DNA of 64,000 bases, from contig MNJR01000064.1 of NCBI GenBank assembly GCA_001920415.1, forward strand, positions 1-64,000, given 5' to 3'. A program made the position numbers and the translations under genes. The stretch is from Acidobacteria bacterium 13_1_20CM_3_53_8. Lineage in GTDB: Bacteria > Acidobacteriota > Blastocatellia > Pyrinomonadales > Pyrinomonadaceae. Positions 43,940 through 53,001 of this stretch are shown in pieces. The notes under the pieces were generated by a model. It saw nothing but the letters and a program-made list of their open reading frames with translations. It was not told the origin of the DNA and searched no databases. The number at the start of each line of letters is the position of its first letter. The stretch's first letter is position 1.

Positions 43940-44158
43940 GTGTTATAAGTAGAGCGAACCGCTCCGCTTCACTTCTCAAGCGATATGTTACCACATCGCA
44001 GCCTATCCTCTTGCTGGTCACAATGCCCGTGAGCGTCGTAACGTGCTGCGTGTTATACGCGCGCTCATCAGACAAGTCAAGCAGAAAATACTTTAACTTT
44101 TTTAGGTTTTTGTGACATGTGCCTGTGGAAAAATCTGTGGAAATCTTTCGTCCATTTT

Positions 44159-44842
44159 TTATCTGATGACAGGCAAAACTTTGCGCTGATGAGAACTCGA
44201 TTTGAAATTTAATTGACGCGCACTATACGCAGAAAATTTTTTATTTTTTAGTTCTTGACTGCTCCACTCGCGCTCTAATTTTTTCAACTCAACGCCGTCT
44301 GACTCTGGATCAACGAGCGTGAGCCAGACAGGAAGCGGCAGCCAAGCCCACGCCGCGCCGTAAATTTCAATATTCAATTTTTCGACGTGATGCTCTGTTC
44401 TGGTTTGCAACGAAAGAGGCGGCAAATCCTCCCAGTTTTCATAACAGGCGTGCTGTATGCACGGTGCTGGCTTGGCTCGACGGTGAACCAGACAGCCGAA
44501 TTTACGGGAGAAAAGCGGGCAGGAATAGGTTTGTTGAAAAGTGTCGCCCGTTGCGCTCAAGCTATAACGCTTGACCGTTTCCCGCGCTCGGCTATAAACC
44601 TCGCGCTTCTCTTCACAGGTCAGGCGAGGCGTGCGCGCTATAGTCTCACGAATCGCTACGGCTTCTAATCGTGTGATGTTAACGTTAACGAAATGCGCGT
44701 CCGTGCAGCACGAGCCGCGCGCAGGGCACGAGCGGCAGTCCTTGGCCGCTTGCTCGTAATTTAATTTAATGAATGTCTGGTAAGAGGCTTTTAGACGCTG
44801 CAATTGCGCTAGCGCCTCCGCCTCGCTTCGCCTGCTTATCAT
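44159..44842 (-). CDS. YkgJ-type cysteine-cluster protein
   Basis: 227 residues from the Met at MISRRSE, a position that avoids an N-terminal extension made partly of repeat sequence; the longer form is possible. Cysteines fall in CRSCPARGSCCTD (about 36-48), then CPLFSRKFGCLVHRRAKPAPC (about 107-127, as in YkgJ/Fe-S or zinc clusters). The family is thought to bind a metal cluster; function not established. Minus strand, just downstream of tlyA. Confidence 0.75.
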   Translation of the reverse strand: MISRRSEAEALAQLQRLKASYQTFIKLNYEQAAKDCRSCPARGSCCTDAHFVNVNITRLEAVAIRETIARTPRLTCEEKREVYSRARETVKRYSLSATGDTFQQTYSCPLFSRKFGCLVHRRAKPAPCIQHACYENWEDLPPLSLQTRTEHHVEKLNIEIYGAAWAWLPLPVWLTLVDPESDGVELKKLEREWSSQELKNKKFSAYSARQLNFKSSSHQRKVLPVIR

Positions 44843-44904
44843 TTGAAACTCTCGCGTTGGCTTCACGGCTAAATCCAAGCATGCTGGATTGGCGCGCGCG
44901 AGCC

Positions 44905-44990
44905 ATAAGTGATCCACGCGCATCACACGAAGCCGCACGAAACTGATTGAGTTTTCTTCGTGTCGTTTAGTGTGGCTTCGTGGATCATCT
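44905..44990. repeat. Inverted repeat, CACGAAGC / GCTTCGTG type
   Basis: TGATCCACG...CACACGAAGCC...CACGAA faces a complement ending in GTGTGGCTTCGTGGATCA. The tlyA TGA stop sits at its right edge. Built of 8-9 bp near-tandem units, so probably a further member of the same class of elements. Confidence 0.65.
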
Positions 44991-45770
44991 TCTTTTCATT
45001 TGTCCCAGCATCGTCGGTTTTGATTTAGCGCGTTCGTACAGAGCTAAAAACTCAAGGTTTCCGTCAGCGCCGCGTATGGGCGATTCTATTACGCCGCGCA
45101 CATTCAAACCTACATCGCGCGCAGCCGCGTTCACTTCTTCTACGACGCGTGCGTGTTTCGCAGGGTCGCTCACTATGCCGCCTTTGCCTACCTCGCCGCG
45201 ACCAACCTCGAACTGCGGTTTTATCAGCGTAATCAGTCGCCCCGTTTCGGTCAACAGCGGCGCAATCGCCTGAAAAATTTTCGTGGCCGAGATGAAAGAA
45301 ACATCCATCACCGCCAGGTCGAATCTTTCGGGAAAATCTTCGGGCGTCAGGTGGCGTGCGTTGATGCCTTCTCTAGCTTCAACGCGCGGGTCGTTGCGAA
45401 TCTTCCAATCAAGCTGGTTGTGGCCTACGTCTATGGCTACAACGCGACGAGCGCCGTGCTGAAGAAGGCAGTCTGTGAATCCCCCTGTTGAAGCGCCTAT
45501 GTCCAGACAGAGAAGACCGTTGACATCAACGCTGAACTCTTGGAGAGCCGCTTCTAATTTCAGCCCACCGCGCCCTACGTAGCGCGCCGCAGGATCGCCC
45601 GCACCCTTGATACGAATCAGCGCGTTTTCCGAGAAAATCTCCGAAGGCTTTTCGACGCGCTGCTCGCCTACGAGCACAACGCCTGCCATTATCATAGCCT
45701 GTGCGCGCGTGCGCGATGCGGCAAGCCCGCGCTCGACCAGAAGTTTATCAATTCGCTCGCGCTTCATCAC
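44985..45770 (-). CDS. tlyA: TlyA-family rRNA (cytidine-2'-O)-methyltransferase
   Basis: 261 residues. N-terminal S4 RNA-binding domain (about 3-60, RIDKLLVERGLAASRTRAQA). FtsJ-like methyltransferase domain from about 80: DIGASTGGFTDCLLQHGA (about 92-109) is motif I. The catalytic Lys lies in LIKPQFEVG (about 180-188). Methylates 16S and/or 23S rRNA cytidines; other TlyA proteins are also annotated as haemolysin. The stop lies at a repeat edge. Confidence 0.93.
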   Translation of the reverse strand: MMKRERIDKLLVERGLAASRTRAQAMIMAGVVLVGEQRVEKPSEIFSENALIRIKGAGDPAARYVGRGGLKLEAALQEFSVDVNGLLCLDIGASTGGFTDCLLQHGARRVVAIDVGHNQLDWKIRNDPRVEAREGINARHLTPEDFPERFDLAVMDVSFISATKIFQAIAPLLTETGRLITLIKPQFEVGRGEVGKGGIVSDPAKHARVVEEVNAAARDVGLNVRGVIESPIRGADGNLEFLALYERAKSKPTMLGQMKRR

Positions 45771-46193
45771 TGCGACACTTTACAACGAAACACGCATCGC
45801 GTGGAAAAGGTTGATGGAATGTTCGGAAGAGGAAGCTAAGAATTCACGTACGCGAACCATTTCAGCCCACGAAAGTGGGCGGCAGAATAAAGCCCAGTGC
45901 GTAAGCGCTCTCGTTAAGAGCAAGAAGAATATTAATAGAGCTATCGAAGATAGCGACAGCCTGTGGTAATCAAAGGGCTGTCGCCCGCTCACACGGGCTT
46001 TGTAATCTTTGTTGCTATCTGTTCCCGGCGCTTGCGCACCGGGCTTTAGACGGTCGCCGTCTAAAGACGGCTTAATGACTCTCTTATAGTGTAGTATCAG
46101 GGAAAAACAGAAAGGCCAGAGTTGCAATGAACTCTGGCCTTTCTTCGAAAGAATATTCTGACGGCAAAGCTTATCCGTCCTAAATAAGCTTTA
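45771..46193. other. Gap with serial hairpins and a terminator
   Basis: No gene. Several hairpins run in series: CCCACGAAAGTGGG near 45868, GCGACAGCC/GGCTGTCGC near 45952-45990, GCCCGCTCACACGGGC near 45992, CCCGGCGCTTGCGCACCGGG near 46024 and TTTAGACGG/CCGTCTAAA near 46046-46066. They are short, stable hairpins of a type seen in many intergenic spaces, with a shared TTTAGCCC-like flank. Function unknown. Confidence 0.6.
46111..46150 (-). terminator. Intrinsic terminator downstream of the Pro-rich membrane protein gene
   Basis: 13-bp perfect stem AAAGGCCAGAGTT / AACTCTGGCCTTT (46111-46123 and 46130-46142) with a 6-nt loop. Read on the minus strand it is followed by CTGTTTTT, so it ends the gene at 46194-46790. 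Confidence 0.8.
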
Positions 46194-46790
46194 TCACTCC
46201 GGCGGCTGTTGCGGCTGCTGTCTTCCCTCGAAGATTTCTCGTATGCGATTTAGTTCGCGCCCTGCGCGCTCTACTTGACGCTGAACCTCTTCCGGGCCGT
46301 ACTCGTTGTCGTTTCTGCGCCGCCTCTCTGCCCTACTCTTCTTCGCTGCGCGATCACCCGCGCCAGGCTCGTCTCGCGTCCAACTGTCATCATCGCCTGT
46401 AGCGCGCTCGTCCGGCGAAGGCTTAGGCTTAGCCGGAACAGTGGCTTGATGATCTTCGATCTTCGGGGGCGCTACATTCTCTTGAGATGGCTCAGGCTGA
46501 GTCGCCTGCGGCACTGGAGCAGGAGCGTTAGCTGGCTGCTGTGCAACGGGCGCGTTCTGGTGCGTATGATTCCTGAAAGAGTCGAATGCGAGCGCAGCAG
46601 CAGCGCCTACCAGTGATGCTGCGACGACGACGAGCACCAGCAACAGATTTGTACGCGCAGGACGTTGCGCCTCTACGAGCGGAACTACTGGGCGCGCCAG
46701 CAGCGTCGCTTCCGTGTCAAACTGTGGAACGGGAAGCGAATGGTCGCGCTCTACGCCTGTGGGTATAATTATTCTTCTTCTCTCTTCCAT
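46194..46790 (-). CDS. Single-pass membrane protein with Pro-rich periplasmic segment
   Basis: 198 residues. Cytoplasmic N-terminus (1-46), membrane helix (about 48-70, NLLLVLVVVAASLVGAAAALAF), then a Pro/Ala/Gln-rich stretch (about 80-150) and a basic and Gln-rich tail with a helix (about 155-190). Unknown function; may be an envelope or cell-division accessory protein. A terminator follows directly downstream. Confidence 0.7.
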   Translation of the reverse strand: MEERRRIIIPTGVERDHSLPVPQFDTEATLLARPVVPLVEAQRPARTNLLLVLVVVAASLVGAAAALAFDSFRNHTHQNAPVAQQPANAPAPVPQATQPEPSQENVAPPKIEDHQATVPAKPKPSPDERATGDDDSWTRDEPGAGDRAAKKSRAERRRRNDNEYGPEEVQRQVERAGRELNRIREIFEGRQQPQQPPE

Positions 46791-47004
46791 CTTCAGTTAA
46801 ATCGTGATCTTAAAATTTCGCACCTTCTTTATTGCGATTCAGTTATCCTGCTCTATCCCATGAAAATTCTACTGCAAAACCGGGGCCAGGCGCACGGCTT
46901 ATTTCAAAGAAGCTCGAAAGCCCGGCAACCCGCCGCGCAACCTATTTGATGCCTGAAAGCCTTGGCAAGTACGCTCGCTCCGTAGACCGCTTCCTCGCCC
47001 ATAA

Positions 47005-47640
47005 TCGTGCATAAACGGAGCGCGCCCGTCATCCTTTGAGGTTGGCAAACGAAAGCTCTCTTCAATCGAATACTATAATGAACTGGGAAATCTTATTAAG
47101 ACTCTCTTTTACGACTATCAAGGTAATCCCTTCGACATAACCGTATATGGTTATCTGGACGGAAACAGAGTTTCTAACTCGAGGACAATCAGGTATGAGT
47201 ACGACCCGCCGCCTATGATGATAGCTGCTGTGCATGGACAGCCAGCACCGAAGTATGACCCGCGATATTCGCACAAGTACAAGTATAGATATGACGAGAG
47301 AGGTAATCTGATTGAGGAAATGATGCACATGAGCAACGGAAGTATATGGCAGCGCACCGTCCGTAAATTCAACGGTAATCAGATGGAGGAGTTGATCTAC
47401 GACGAGAACGGCGCGCTCAATCAGAAGTCTCGCTACACGTTTGATGAAAGAGGGAATAAAGTAGAGGAGATTATGTTTGACCCACAGGATGGCTCGGTCA
47501 AAAACAGATACTCATACGCCCATGAGTTTGACTCTACTGGGAACTGGATAAAGCAAACGACATCTGAGTGGGTGACGAAGAATGGCAGGTCATTTTTCGA
47601 GCCTACAGGGATAACTTACCGCACTATCGTTTACTACTAA
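47005..47640 (+). pseudogene. 5'-truncated YD-repeat-like protein fragment
   Basis: The frame is open from 47005 and reads in the correct phase through SIEYYNELGNLIKTLFYDYQ to the ATG at 47215 and on to the stop, with YD-repeat-like units (YDERGNLIEEM, YDENGALNQKSRYTFDERGN). But it has no ATG, GTG or TTG before residue 70 and its first usable start, at 47215, falls inside a repeat unit. The 5' part of the gene is missing. It precedes a WG-repeat gene by 43 nt. I call it a truncated relic; a short protein starting at 47215 is possible. Confidence 0.65.
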
Positions 47641-47683
47641 CGCACATCTCTGAGTGACATCTGTAGTTTGAGGAGCGAAGAAT

Positions 47684-48757
47684 ATGAAGCAGCCCGTTGT
47701 TCGTCTCACCTTGATGTCCCTTATTATCTTATTTAACTGTGCTATGCCTCACCTATTCGCCAGTGCGCAGGAGCAACAGAGAGCAAGTGGCGCATTGTTT
47801 CCTGTAGAGCAAAACGGTAAGTGGGGCTTCATTAATAGCGCAGGCAAAGTAATCATCAAGCCGCAGTTCGAATTCGCTTACGAGTTCTCGGAAGGGCTTG
47901 CAGCCGCCAACTCTGACGGGAAATATTTCTATATTGATTCCACAGGCAATATTGTTATCCATTTGGACTCTCCTAGCTCAGAACCATTCAGCGAAGGGCT
48001 GGCCGCAATATGTGTAGACAATCTGTGGGGTTACATGAATAAGAGCGGCGAGATTGTTATCAAGCCGCAGTTCGAAGAAGACCAAACATACTGGGAAATG
48101 AGACCCGCCAGAAGATTCTCCGAAGGATTAGCTGCTGTAGTAGTGAACGACAGGTGGGGCTACATTGACAAATCCGGGAAGATGGTAATCGAGCCGCAAT
48201 TCGAGAGCGCCGAAGAGTTCTCGGAAGGGTTGGCCGTGGTCAAGATAAACGGCAAGGAGGGCTACATTGATAAATCAGGCAAAATTGTTATTCCGCCTCA
48301 TTACGACTTGGCTGTGGGATTCTCAGAGGGGCTGGCTAGGGTGAATTTCGGATTCAATTACATAAACAGCACCGACGTTGGATATAACGCTGCCAAGTGG
48401 GGGTTCATTGACAGGACTGGTAAGGTCGCCATCGCTCCGCAGTTCGCCATAGCTGGCACTTTCTACGAGGGGCTAGCACCGGTAGCCCTAGAATCAGGTA
48501 AGCAAGGCTACATTGATAAGACTGGCAAGATAATCTTCACCGTTAACTGTGACGCTTCGGGCTTCTTCTCCGGTGGCTTCGCCTCAATAGAGATTCGGGC
48601 TAAAAGGGGGTTCATTGACAGAACGGGTCGAGTCGTAATCCCACCACAGTTCGATGAGGTAAGGCACTTCTCTGATGGAATAGTTTGGGTGCGTGTCGGA
48701 AACGTTTGGGGCTACATTAACAGAGCGGGCGAGTACGTTTGGAAATCCACAGGGTAA
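47684..48757 (+). CDS. WG-repeat protein, secreted
   Basis: 357 residues, signal peptide (hydrophobic about 8-26), then about seven WG repeats (consensus GKWGFINSAGKVIIKPQFE, with FSEGLAAV), each a small beta motif. Secreted or periplasmic beta-solenoid-like protein, ligand unknown. GAGGAGCGAAGAAT precedes the ATG. It follows the YD-repeat fragment and may be part of the same accessory block. WG-repeat proteins are sometimes linked to interaction with host or phage; that is not shown here. Confidence 0.85.
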   Translation: MKQPVVRLTLMSLIILFNCAMPHLFASAQEQQRASGALFPVEQNGKWGFINSAGKVIIKPQFEFAYEFSEGLAAANSDGKYFYIDSTGNIVIHLDSPSSEPFSEGLAAICVDNLWGYMNKSGEIVIKPQFEEDQTYWEMRPARRFSEGLAAVVVNDRWGYIDKSGKMVIEPQFESAEEFSEGLAVVKINGKEGYIDKSGKIVIPPHYDLAVGFSEGLARVNFGFNYINSTDVGYNAAKWGFIDRTGKVAIAPQFAIAGTFYEGLAPVALESGKQGYIDKTGKIIFTVNCDASGFFSGGFASIEIRAKRGFIDRTGRVVIPPQFDEVRHFSDGIVWVRVGNVWGYINRAGEYVWKSTG

Positions 48758-48897
48758 AGTATATGCGTAGATTCCTCATTTACAGCATCACTGCATCTCT
48801 TGAAAACGGTAGGTACGTCTCGCAGTACGTTCAGATTGAATACAACTTCCGCCTGTACTAAATCTGGCGATTGTACCTTCATCCAGAGTCTAGTCTT

Positions 48898-50820
48898 TTA
48901 CCCCATCACCTTATGTCGTTTTACACGCTGTCCGTCTAAAACTTCCATAGTCTCCTTAACCTTCGTGTAGATTCCATCCGCGTCCAGGCCGTATTTAGCA
49001 AGAAGTAGTTTCGGGTCGCCGTGCATGATTATGCGGTCGGGCACTCCCATGCGAACCAGGCGCAGGCGATCTTGCAGGCCATTCTCTTCCAGAAGCTCCA
49101 TGACGGCAGAGCCGAAGCCGCCAGCAAGATAAGCTTCTTCTATAGTGACTATGAGCCGCTTGGTTTCGCCCAGGGCCAGGAGCAGACTTGAATCTAGCGG
49201 CTTGGCGAAGCGCGCATTGACGACCGTTGTTTCTATACCGTCTTGCGCCAGAAGCTCTGACGCTTTCAGCGCCGGATGAGCCATAGAGCCGTAAGCTACG
49301 ATTGCAATGTCACCGCCATCACGAAGAATCTCCGCTTTGCCTATCTCAAGAAGCTCAGGGTCGCGCTCTATATCAACCCCGAAACCATTGCCGCGCGGAT
49401 AACGCATGGCGGCTGGCCCCGTGTGCTCAATCATTGTGTAGAGCATGTCGCGCATCTCGCCCTCGTCTTTTGGAGCCATTAGGATGATGTTGGGAATTGC
49501 GCGCAAGTAAGCTATGTCTAAAAGCCCGTGATGAGTTGGCCCATCGCCGCCCACTATGCCTGCGCGATCCATGCAGAATTTCACGTTCAGGTTCTGTATG
49601 CAGACATCATGAACGAGTTGATCGTATCCGCGCTGCAAGAACGTAGAGTAGATTGCGGCCACAGGCTTCAAGCCTTCGCATGACATCCCTGCGGCGAACG
49701 TAACGCAGTGCTGCTCTGCTATGCCAACGTCGAAAGCGCGCTCAGGGAATTTTTCAAGAACTTTATCAATACCCGTGCCGTCAGGCATAGCCGCTGTAAG
49801 CGCAACGATTCGTTCGTCCCTCTCCATCAACTCGCACATGGTGTCACCGAAGACAGCAGTGTAGGCCGGAGAGCTGGGCTTCGCTGGCTTTATAGGCTGA
49901 CCCGTAGCAAGATCGAACGGGCCTGTGGCGTGCCATGCATAATAATTTTTCTCTCGCGCAGGGAAGCCTTTGCCCTTGGTCGTCAATGCGTGAACGATAA
50001 CGGGGCCGTCCTGAATCTTTTTGGCCTCTTCGAGAGCGCGAACGAGCGCGCCCGTGTCGTGGCCGTCAATGTAGCCTATGTACTTGAAGCCTAGTTCGTT
50101 TACTAGCGCGCCCGGCAACACTGCCGCAGCAATTGCGTCTTTCACTGTCTTCGCCGCGTGATGGAAGCGTTCGCTCACCCATCTTAAGGTTTCGCCAACT
50201 TCATCCTTGAAACGATGATAGCCTTGAGCTTCGCGTATACGATTTAAGTAACCAGTCAAAGCGCCGACCGCAGGCGCGATTGACATCTCGTTATCGTTCA
50301 ATAGAACGATAAGCCGGGTCTTCAAATGTCCGGCCTGATTGACAGCCTCCATAGCCATGCCGCCAGCTAAGCTTGCATCGCCAATAAGAGCTACGACGTG
50401 ATGATCTTCTCCTTTACGGTCGCGCGCAATCGCCATCCCCAGAGCAGCGCTCAGAGAGGTTGAAGCGTGACCTGCGCCGAAAGTGTCGTACTCCGATTCA
50501 TCGCGGCGAAGAAACCCGGAGAGTCCGCCGTACTGCTTGATCGTAGGCAGTTGGTCGCGCCTTCCTGTCAAAATTTTATGGGCGTAAGCCTGATGGCCTA
50601 CGTCCCAGACCAGGCGGTCGCGCGGCGTGTCGAAAGCGTAGTGGAGCGCTACGGCCAGTTCCACAGCGCCAAGACTTGCGCCCGTGTGGCCGCCAACGCG
50701 CGACATAGTTTCAAGAATGTATTGACGAATCTCGTCTGCGACCGCTTGCAGTTCGTCCACACGCAAGCGGCGCAGGTCTTCGGGCGAGTTAATCTGATCC
50801 AGAAGTTTCATTGTGGGCAC
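48898..50820 (-). CDS. dxs: 1-deoxy-D-xylulose-5-phosphate synthase
   Basis: 640 residues, full length for Dxs. Condenses pyruvate with glyceraldehyde-3-phosphate in the MEP isoprenoid pathway using thiamine diphosphate. TPP motif region: GDASLAGGMAMEAVNQAGHL (about 147-166), with LLNDNEMSIAPAVG following; catalytic His segment VWDVGHQAYAHKILTGR (about 71-87). Pyrimidine-domain motif KFCMDRAGIVGGDGPTHHG (about 414-432). M4 (50811) is an equally plausible start. Single gene. Confidence 0.95.
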   Translation of the reverse strand: MPTMKLLDQINSPEDLRRLRVDELQAVADEIRQYILETMSRVGGHTGASLGAVELAVALHYAFDTPRDRLVWDVGHQAYAHKILTGRRDQLPTIKQYGGLSGFLRRDESEYDTFGAGHASTSLSAALGMAIARDRKGEDHHVVALIGDASLAGGMAMEAVNQAGHLKTRLIVLLNDNEMSIAPAVGALTGYLNRIREAQGYHRFKDEVGETLRWVSERFHHAAKTVKDAIAAAVLPGALVNELGFKYIGYIDGHDTGALVRALEEAKKIQDGPVIVHALTTKGKGFPAREKNYYAWHATGPFDLATGQPIKPAKPSSPAYTAVFGDTMCELMERDERIVALTAAMPDGTGIDKVLEKFPERAFDVGIAEQHCVTFAAGMSCEGLKPVAAIYSTFLQRGYDQLVHDVCIQNLNVKFCMDRAGIVGGDGPTHHGLLDIAYLRAIPNIILMAPKDEGEMRDMLYTMIEHTGPAAMRYPRGNGFGVDIERDPELLEIGKAEILRDGGDIAIVAYGSMAHPALKASELLAQDGIETTVVNARFAKPLDSSLLLALGETKRLIVTIEEAYLAGGFGSAVMELLEENGLQDRLRLVRMGVPDRIIMHGDPKLLLAKYGLDADGIYTKVKETMEVLDGQRVKRHKVMG

Positions 50821-51215
50821 ATTCTAGCGCGCCCGGCTCAGGAATGCCACGCGCGAAAAGTCCATTTACGAAGAGAGCCGACAGCCGGGCTGTCTTAAAA
50901 CATCAGGCCAAGAAGCACAGGTTTTCAATTGTAGAATCCGGGCCATCGCTTGAAGCTCACGAACAATCACATACTATACATATCAGTTTTTCTTTGTAGT
51001 GTAAAGTGCTTTGCTCTTAAAACCAGAAGGTGAAGTGTGCGGTCTTTTCAGGTATGAGGAGGGTGCAGGCTGTTTATCAGACCAAATGCGAGTTTGAGGC
51101 GTCTAAACAGACGAGGCATCTAAAGCTTTGCCGCACGCTCGGATGGGAGGAAATCTTGCCGCTTGACGTGCGAGCTTTTTATCAATTCAAAATTGAGCAA
51201 GGAGCACTTTTGATT

Positions 51216-51719
51216 ATGAGATGGAAGAACGGAATAAGCGCGATTGCGCTCTGCATACTCTTCGCCGCTAGCGCAGCCGCGCAGCCGCAAGCTACGGCAC
51301 AGACGCCCAATTCACGACCTGAGAATATGGAACGCAGGCATGGCAGGGGCGAACATGCAGGGGCGGAGATGGGGTTCATGAGACACGCCCTGCGCGAGTT
51401 GAATCTGACGGACGCACAGCGCCAGCAGGTTCACTCTATCGTAGAGCGCTTCATGACGAGCACAAAGGCGCAGCGCGACGAGTTGCGCCAGCTTCATGAG
51501 CAGAGAGGGCAGAATGGCACGTTCACGCCAGAGCAGCAAGAGCGGGCGCGTCAGCTTCATCAACAGATGATGGAAGCCAATAAGAGCATGAACGATGAAA
51601 TCATCGCCACGCTCACGCCAGAGCAGCGCACACAGCTAGATCAGATAAGGGAGAACTTCAGGGCACGCCGCGAAGAGAGGCGCGAGCGTCGCCGTGGCGG
51701 TCAGCTTCCCCCGCAGTAG
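51216..51719 (+). CDS. Spy/CpxP-like periplasmic protein
   Basis: 167 residues from the ATG preceded by AGGAGC; an in-frame earlier ATG would extend it without a signal peptide. Signal peptide about 1-23 (AIALCILFAASAAAQ), then a Gln/Arg-rich helical protein with two LTPEQ-like motifs (LTDAQRQQV and LTPEQRTQL), typical of the LTXXQ/Spy family. Chaperone-like or metal-sensing role is known for relatives; not proven here. The terminator at 51743 follows. Confidence 0.85.
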   Translation: MRWKNGISAIALCILFAASAAAQPQATAQTPNSRPENMERRHGRGEHAGAEMGFMRHALRELNLTDAQRQQVHSIVERFMTSTKAQRDELRQLHEQRGQNGTFTPEQQERARQLHQQMMEANKSMNDEIIATLTPEQRTQLDQIRENFRARREERRERRRGGQLPPQ

Positions 51720-51742
51720 TAGAAAAGTTCTGAACAGAGAAT

Positions 51743-51790
51743 AAAGAAGAAGCCTCTTACGGACTGAACTTCGCAAGGGGCTTCTTCTTT
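51743..51790. terminator. Bidirectional terminator between Spy-like gene and arsI
   Basis: A 14-bp stem with one G-T pair (51743-51756 and 51777-51790), GC-richer at the loop side, with A-run on one side and T-run on the other, so it should end both converging transcripts. Confidence 0.85.
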
Positions 51791-51800
51791 TATCTTTCGG

Positions 51801-52292
51801 TCACTGGCAGCAAGTAGCTGCGGTGCTAACCTCGTTCGACTGCGAAGTGAGTTGCGCCCCCGCCGTGCCCGCGCAACATGATGCCGTCTCCGGCAGGTTA
51901 TCTTCGAGCACTACGAAAACTTCCCATTCGTTGCCGTCTGGATCGCGCACCCATGCCTTGTCTTGAATAGCATAGCAGCAGTTCGTCTGCATCTCGTCGC
52001 GCGTCAGAAGCCCTGCCTGAATCCATCTCTCACGCACGGCCAGCACGTCTTCAGTTGAAGCGACCTGAACGCCCATGTGCGAGAGAGCGCCACGCGATTG
52101 AAAGGGATGCTGGTTGAGCGTCAGGTTGAGCGGCGGGTTCAAGACATCGAACTTGGCATAGCCCGTGCGCACTTTGCTAGGCTCTATGCCCAGCATCTTT
52201 CTATAAAACTCCATGCTCTCTTCAACGTTCCTCACATTGAGCGCCAGATGAGCCTTCAACGCATTCACATTCTTCTCGGCCTTGCTTTCCAT
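51801..52292 (-). CDS. arsI: ArsI/CadI-family glyoxalase-fold C-As lyase
   Basis: 163 residues, VOC (glyoxalase) fold. ALKAHLALNVRNVEESMEFY (11-30) is the first metal-ligand strand. The organoarsenical-binding vicinal cysteines are present in TNCCYA (about 104-109). RDPDGNEWEVFVV gives the second ligand region. ArsI cleaves the C-As bond of trivalent methyl- or aromatic arsenicals. The C-terminal tail carries two extra CC pairs (SCCAGTAG, TCCQ), which may bind metalloid. SD GGAGAG sits before the ATG. Divergent from an ArsN-like acetyltransferase with a palindromic operator between. Confidence 0.88.
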   Translation of the reverse strand: MESKAEKNVNALKAHLALNVRNVEESMEFYRKMLGIEPSKVRTGYAKFDVLNPPLNLTLNQHPFQSRGALSHMGVQVASTEDVLAVRERWIQAGLLTRDEMQTNCCYAIQDKAWVRDPDGNEWEVFVVLEDNLPETASCCAGTAGAQLTSQSNEVSTAATCCQ

Positions 52293-52314
52293 ATCATCTC
52301 TCCTTTAGAATCAT

Positions 52315-52330
52315 ATTCGCTTAAGCGAAT
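52315..52330. promoter_or_regulatory. ArsR-type operator palindrome
   Basis: A perfect 16-bp palindrome, ATTCGCTTAAGCGAAT, lies in the 121-bp gap between the divergent arsI and the GNAT gene. It is the right size and shape for a winged-helix ArsR/SmtB dimer, and the ArsR gene is nearby. Confidence 0.75.
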
Positions 52331-52413
52331 TTGTAGAGAGAGTAAACCCTAGCCACATATATGTCAAGGCGTATCTGTCATGGATGGTAAATTTTTGCGC
52401 CTGCATGTTTGAT

Positions 52414-52920
52414 ATGAGCTTTGTGATTGACGAAATGCGCGCGGAAGATTGGGAGCAGGTGCGCGCCATCTACATGGAAGGCATAGCGACGGGCGATGCC
52501 ACGTTCGAGGTGGAAGCTCCTACGTGGGAGCGCTGGGATGCTGCTCATCTAGCTTGCGCGCGGCTAGTCGCGCGAGACAATCAAATCAAAGGCTGGGCCG
52601 CGCTCAGTCCTGTATCCAGCCGCCGCGTTTATGCGGGCGTTGTTGAGGTGAGCGTTTATGTGTGCAAGGAGTTCAGGGGCGAAGGCATTGGCCGTGCGCT
52701 GCTTGAAGCGCTCGTCAAAGCTTCAGAGCATGAAGGAATCTGGACGTTGCAGGCTAGCATCTTCCCTGAAAATCAGGCGAGCATACGGCTTCACCTGCGT
52801 TGCGGTTTTCGTGAAGTGGGCAGGCGCGAGCGAATAGCGAAATTGAACGGCCAGTGGCGTGACACAATTCTTCTTGAGCGAAGAACTAAAGAAGTGATTA
52901 GAGCAGTTTTCAGTTTTTAG
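52414..52920 (+). CDS. GNAT acetyltransferase, ArsN1/phosphinothricin-acetyltransferase type
   Basis: 168 residues from the Met of MSFVIDEMRAEDW (an ATG 30 nt upstream is possible). GNAT fold: RAEDWEQVRAIYMEGIATGD (about 9-28), as in PAT/ArsN1 enzymes, core strand VEVSVYVCKEFRGEGIGRAL (about 80-99) with the acetyl-CoA loop. Enzymes of this type acetylate arsinothricin or phosphinothricin. Neighbourhood (ArsI, ArsR) favours the arsenic-containing antibiotic arsinothricin. The C-terminal AVFSF and its TAG stop are made by a heptamer repeat. Confidence 0.85.
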   Translation: MSFVIDEMRAEDWEQVRAIYMEGIATGDATFEVEAPTWERWDAAHLACARLVARDNQIKGWAALSPVSSRRVYAGVVEVSVYVCKEFRGEGIGRALLEALVKASEHEGIWTLQASIFPENQASIRLHLRCGFREVGRRERIAKLNGQWRDTILLERRTKEVIRAVFSF

Positions 52921-52986
52921 TTTTCAGTTTTCAGAAAGAAACGAAAAGCTCTTATCTGAAAACTGAAAACTAAAAACTGAAAACTG
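52903..52986. repeat. Heptamer palindrome, CAGTTTT family, copy 6
   Basis: CAGTTTT/TAGTTTT units face CTGAAAA CTGAAAA CTAAAAA CTGAAAA CTG. It provides the stop codon of the acetyltransferase and lies just before arsR. Confidence 0.87.
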
Positions 52987-53001
52987 CGAACGGAGTGAGC
53001 G

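Noticed and set aside
43612-44115. A 167-residue plus-strand reading frame across the structured region
   Set aside because: Ser/Arg/Pro-rich translation with no recognisable domain, no ribosome binding site, and perfect hairpins across it. Treated as a chance frame.
44843-44938. N-terminal extension of the YkgJ-type protein
   Set aside because: Extension partly overlaps an inverted repeat, and there is no conserved residue in it; a later ATG is preferred, with some doubt.
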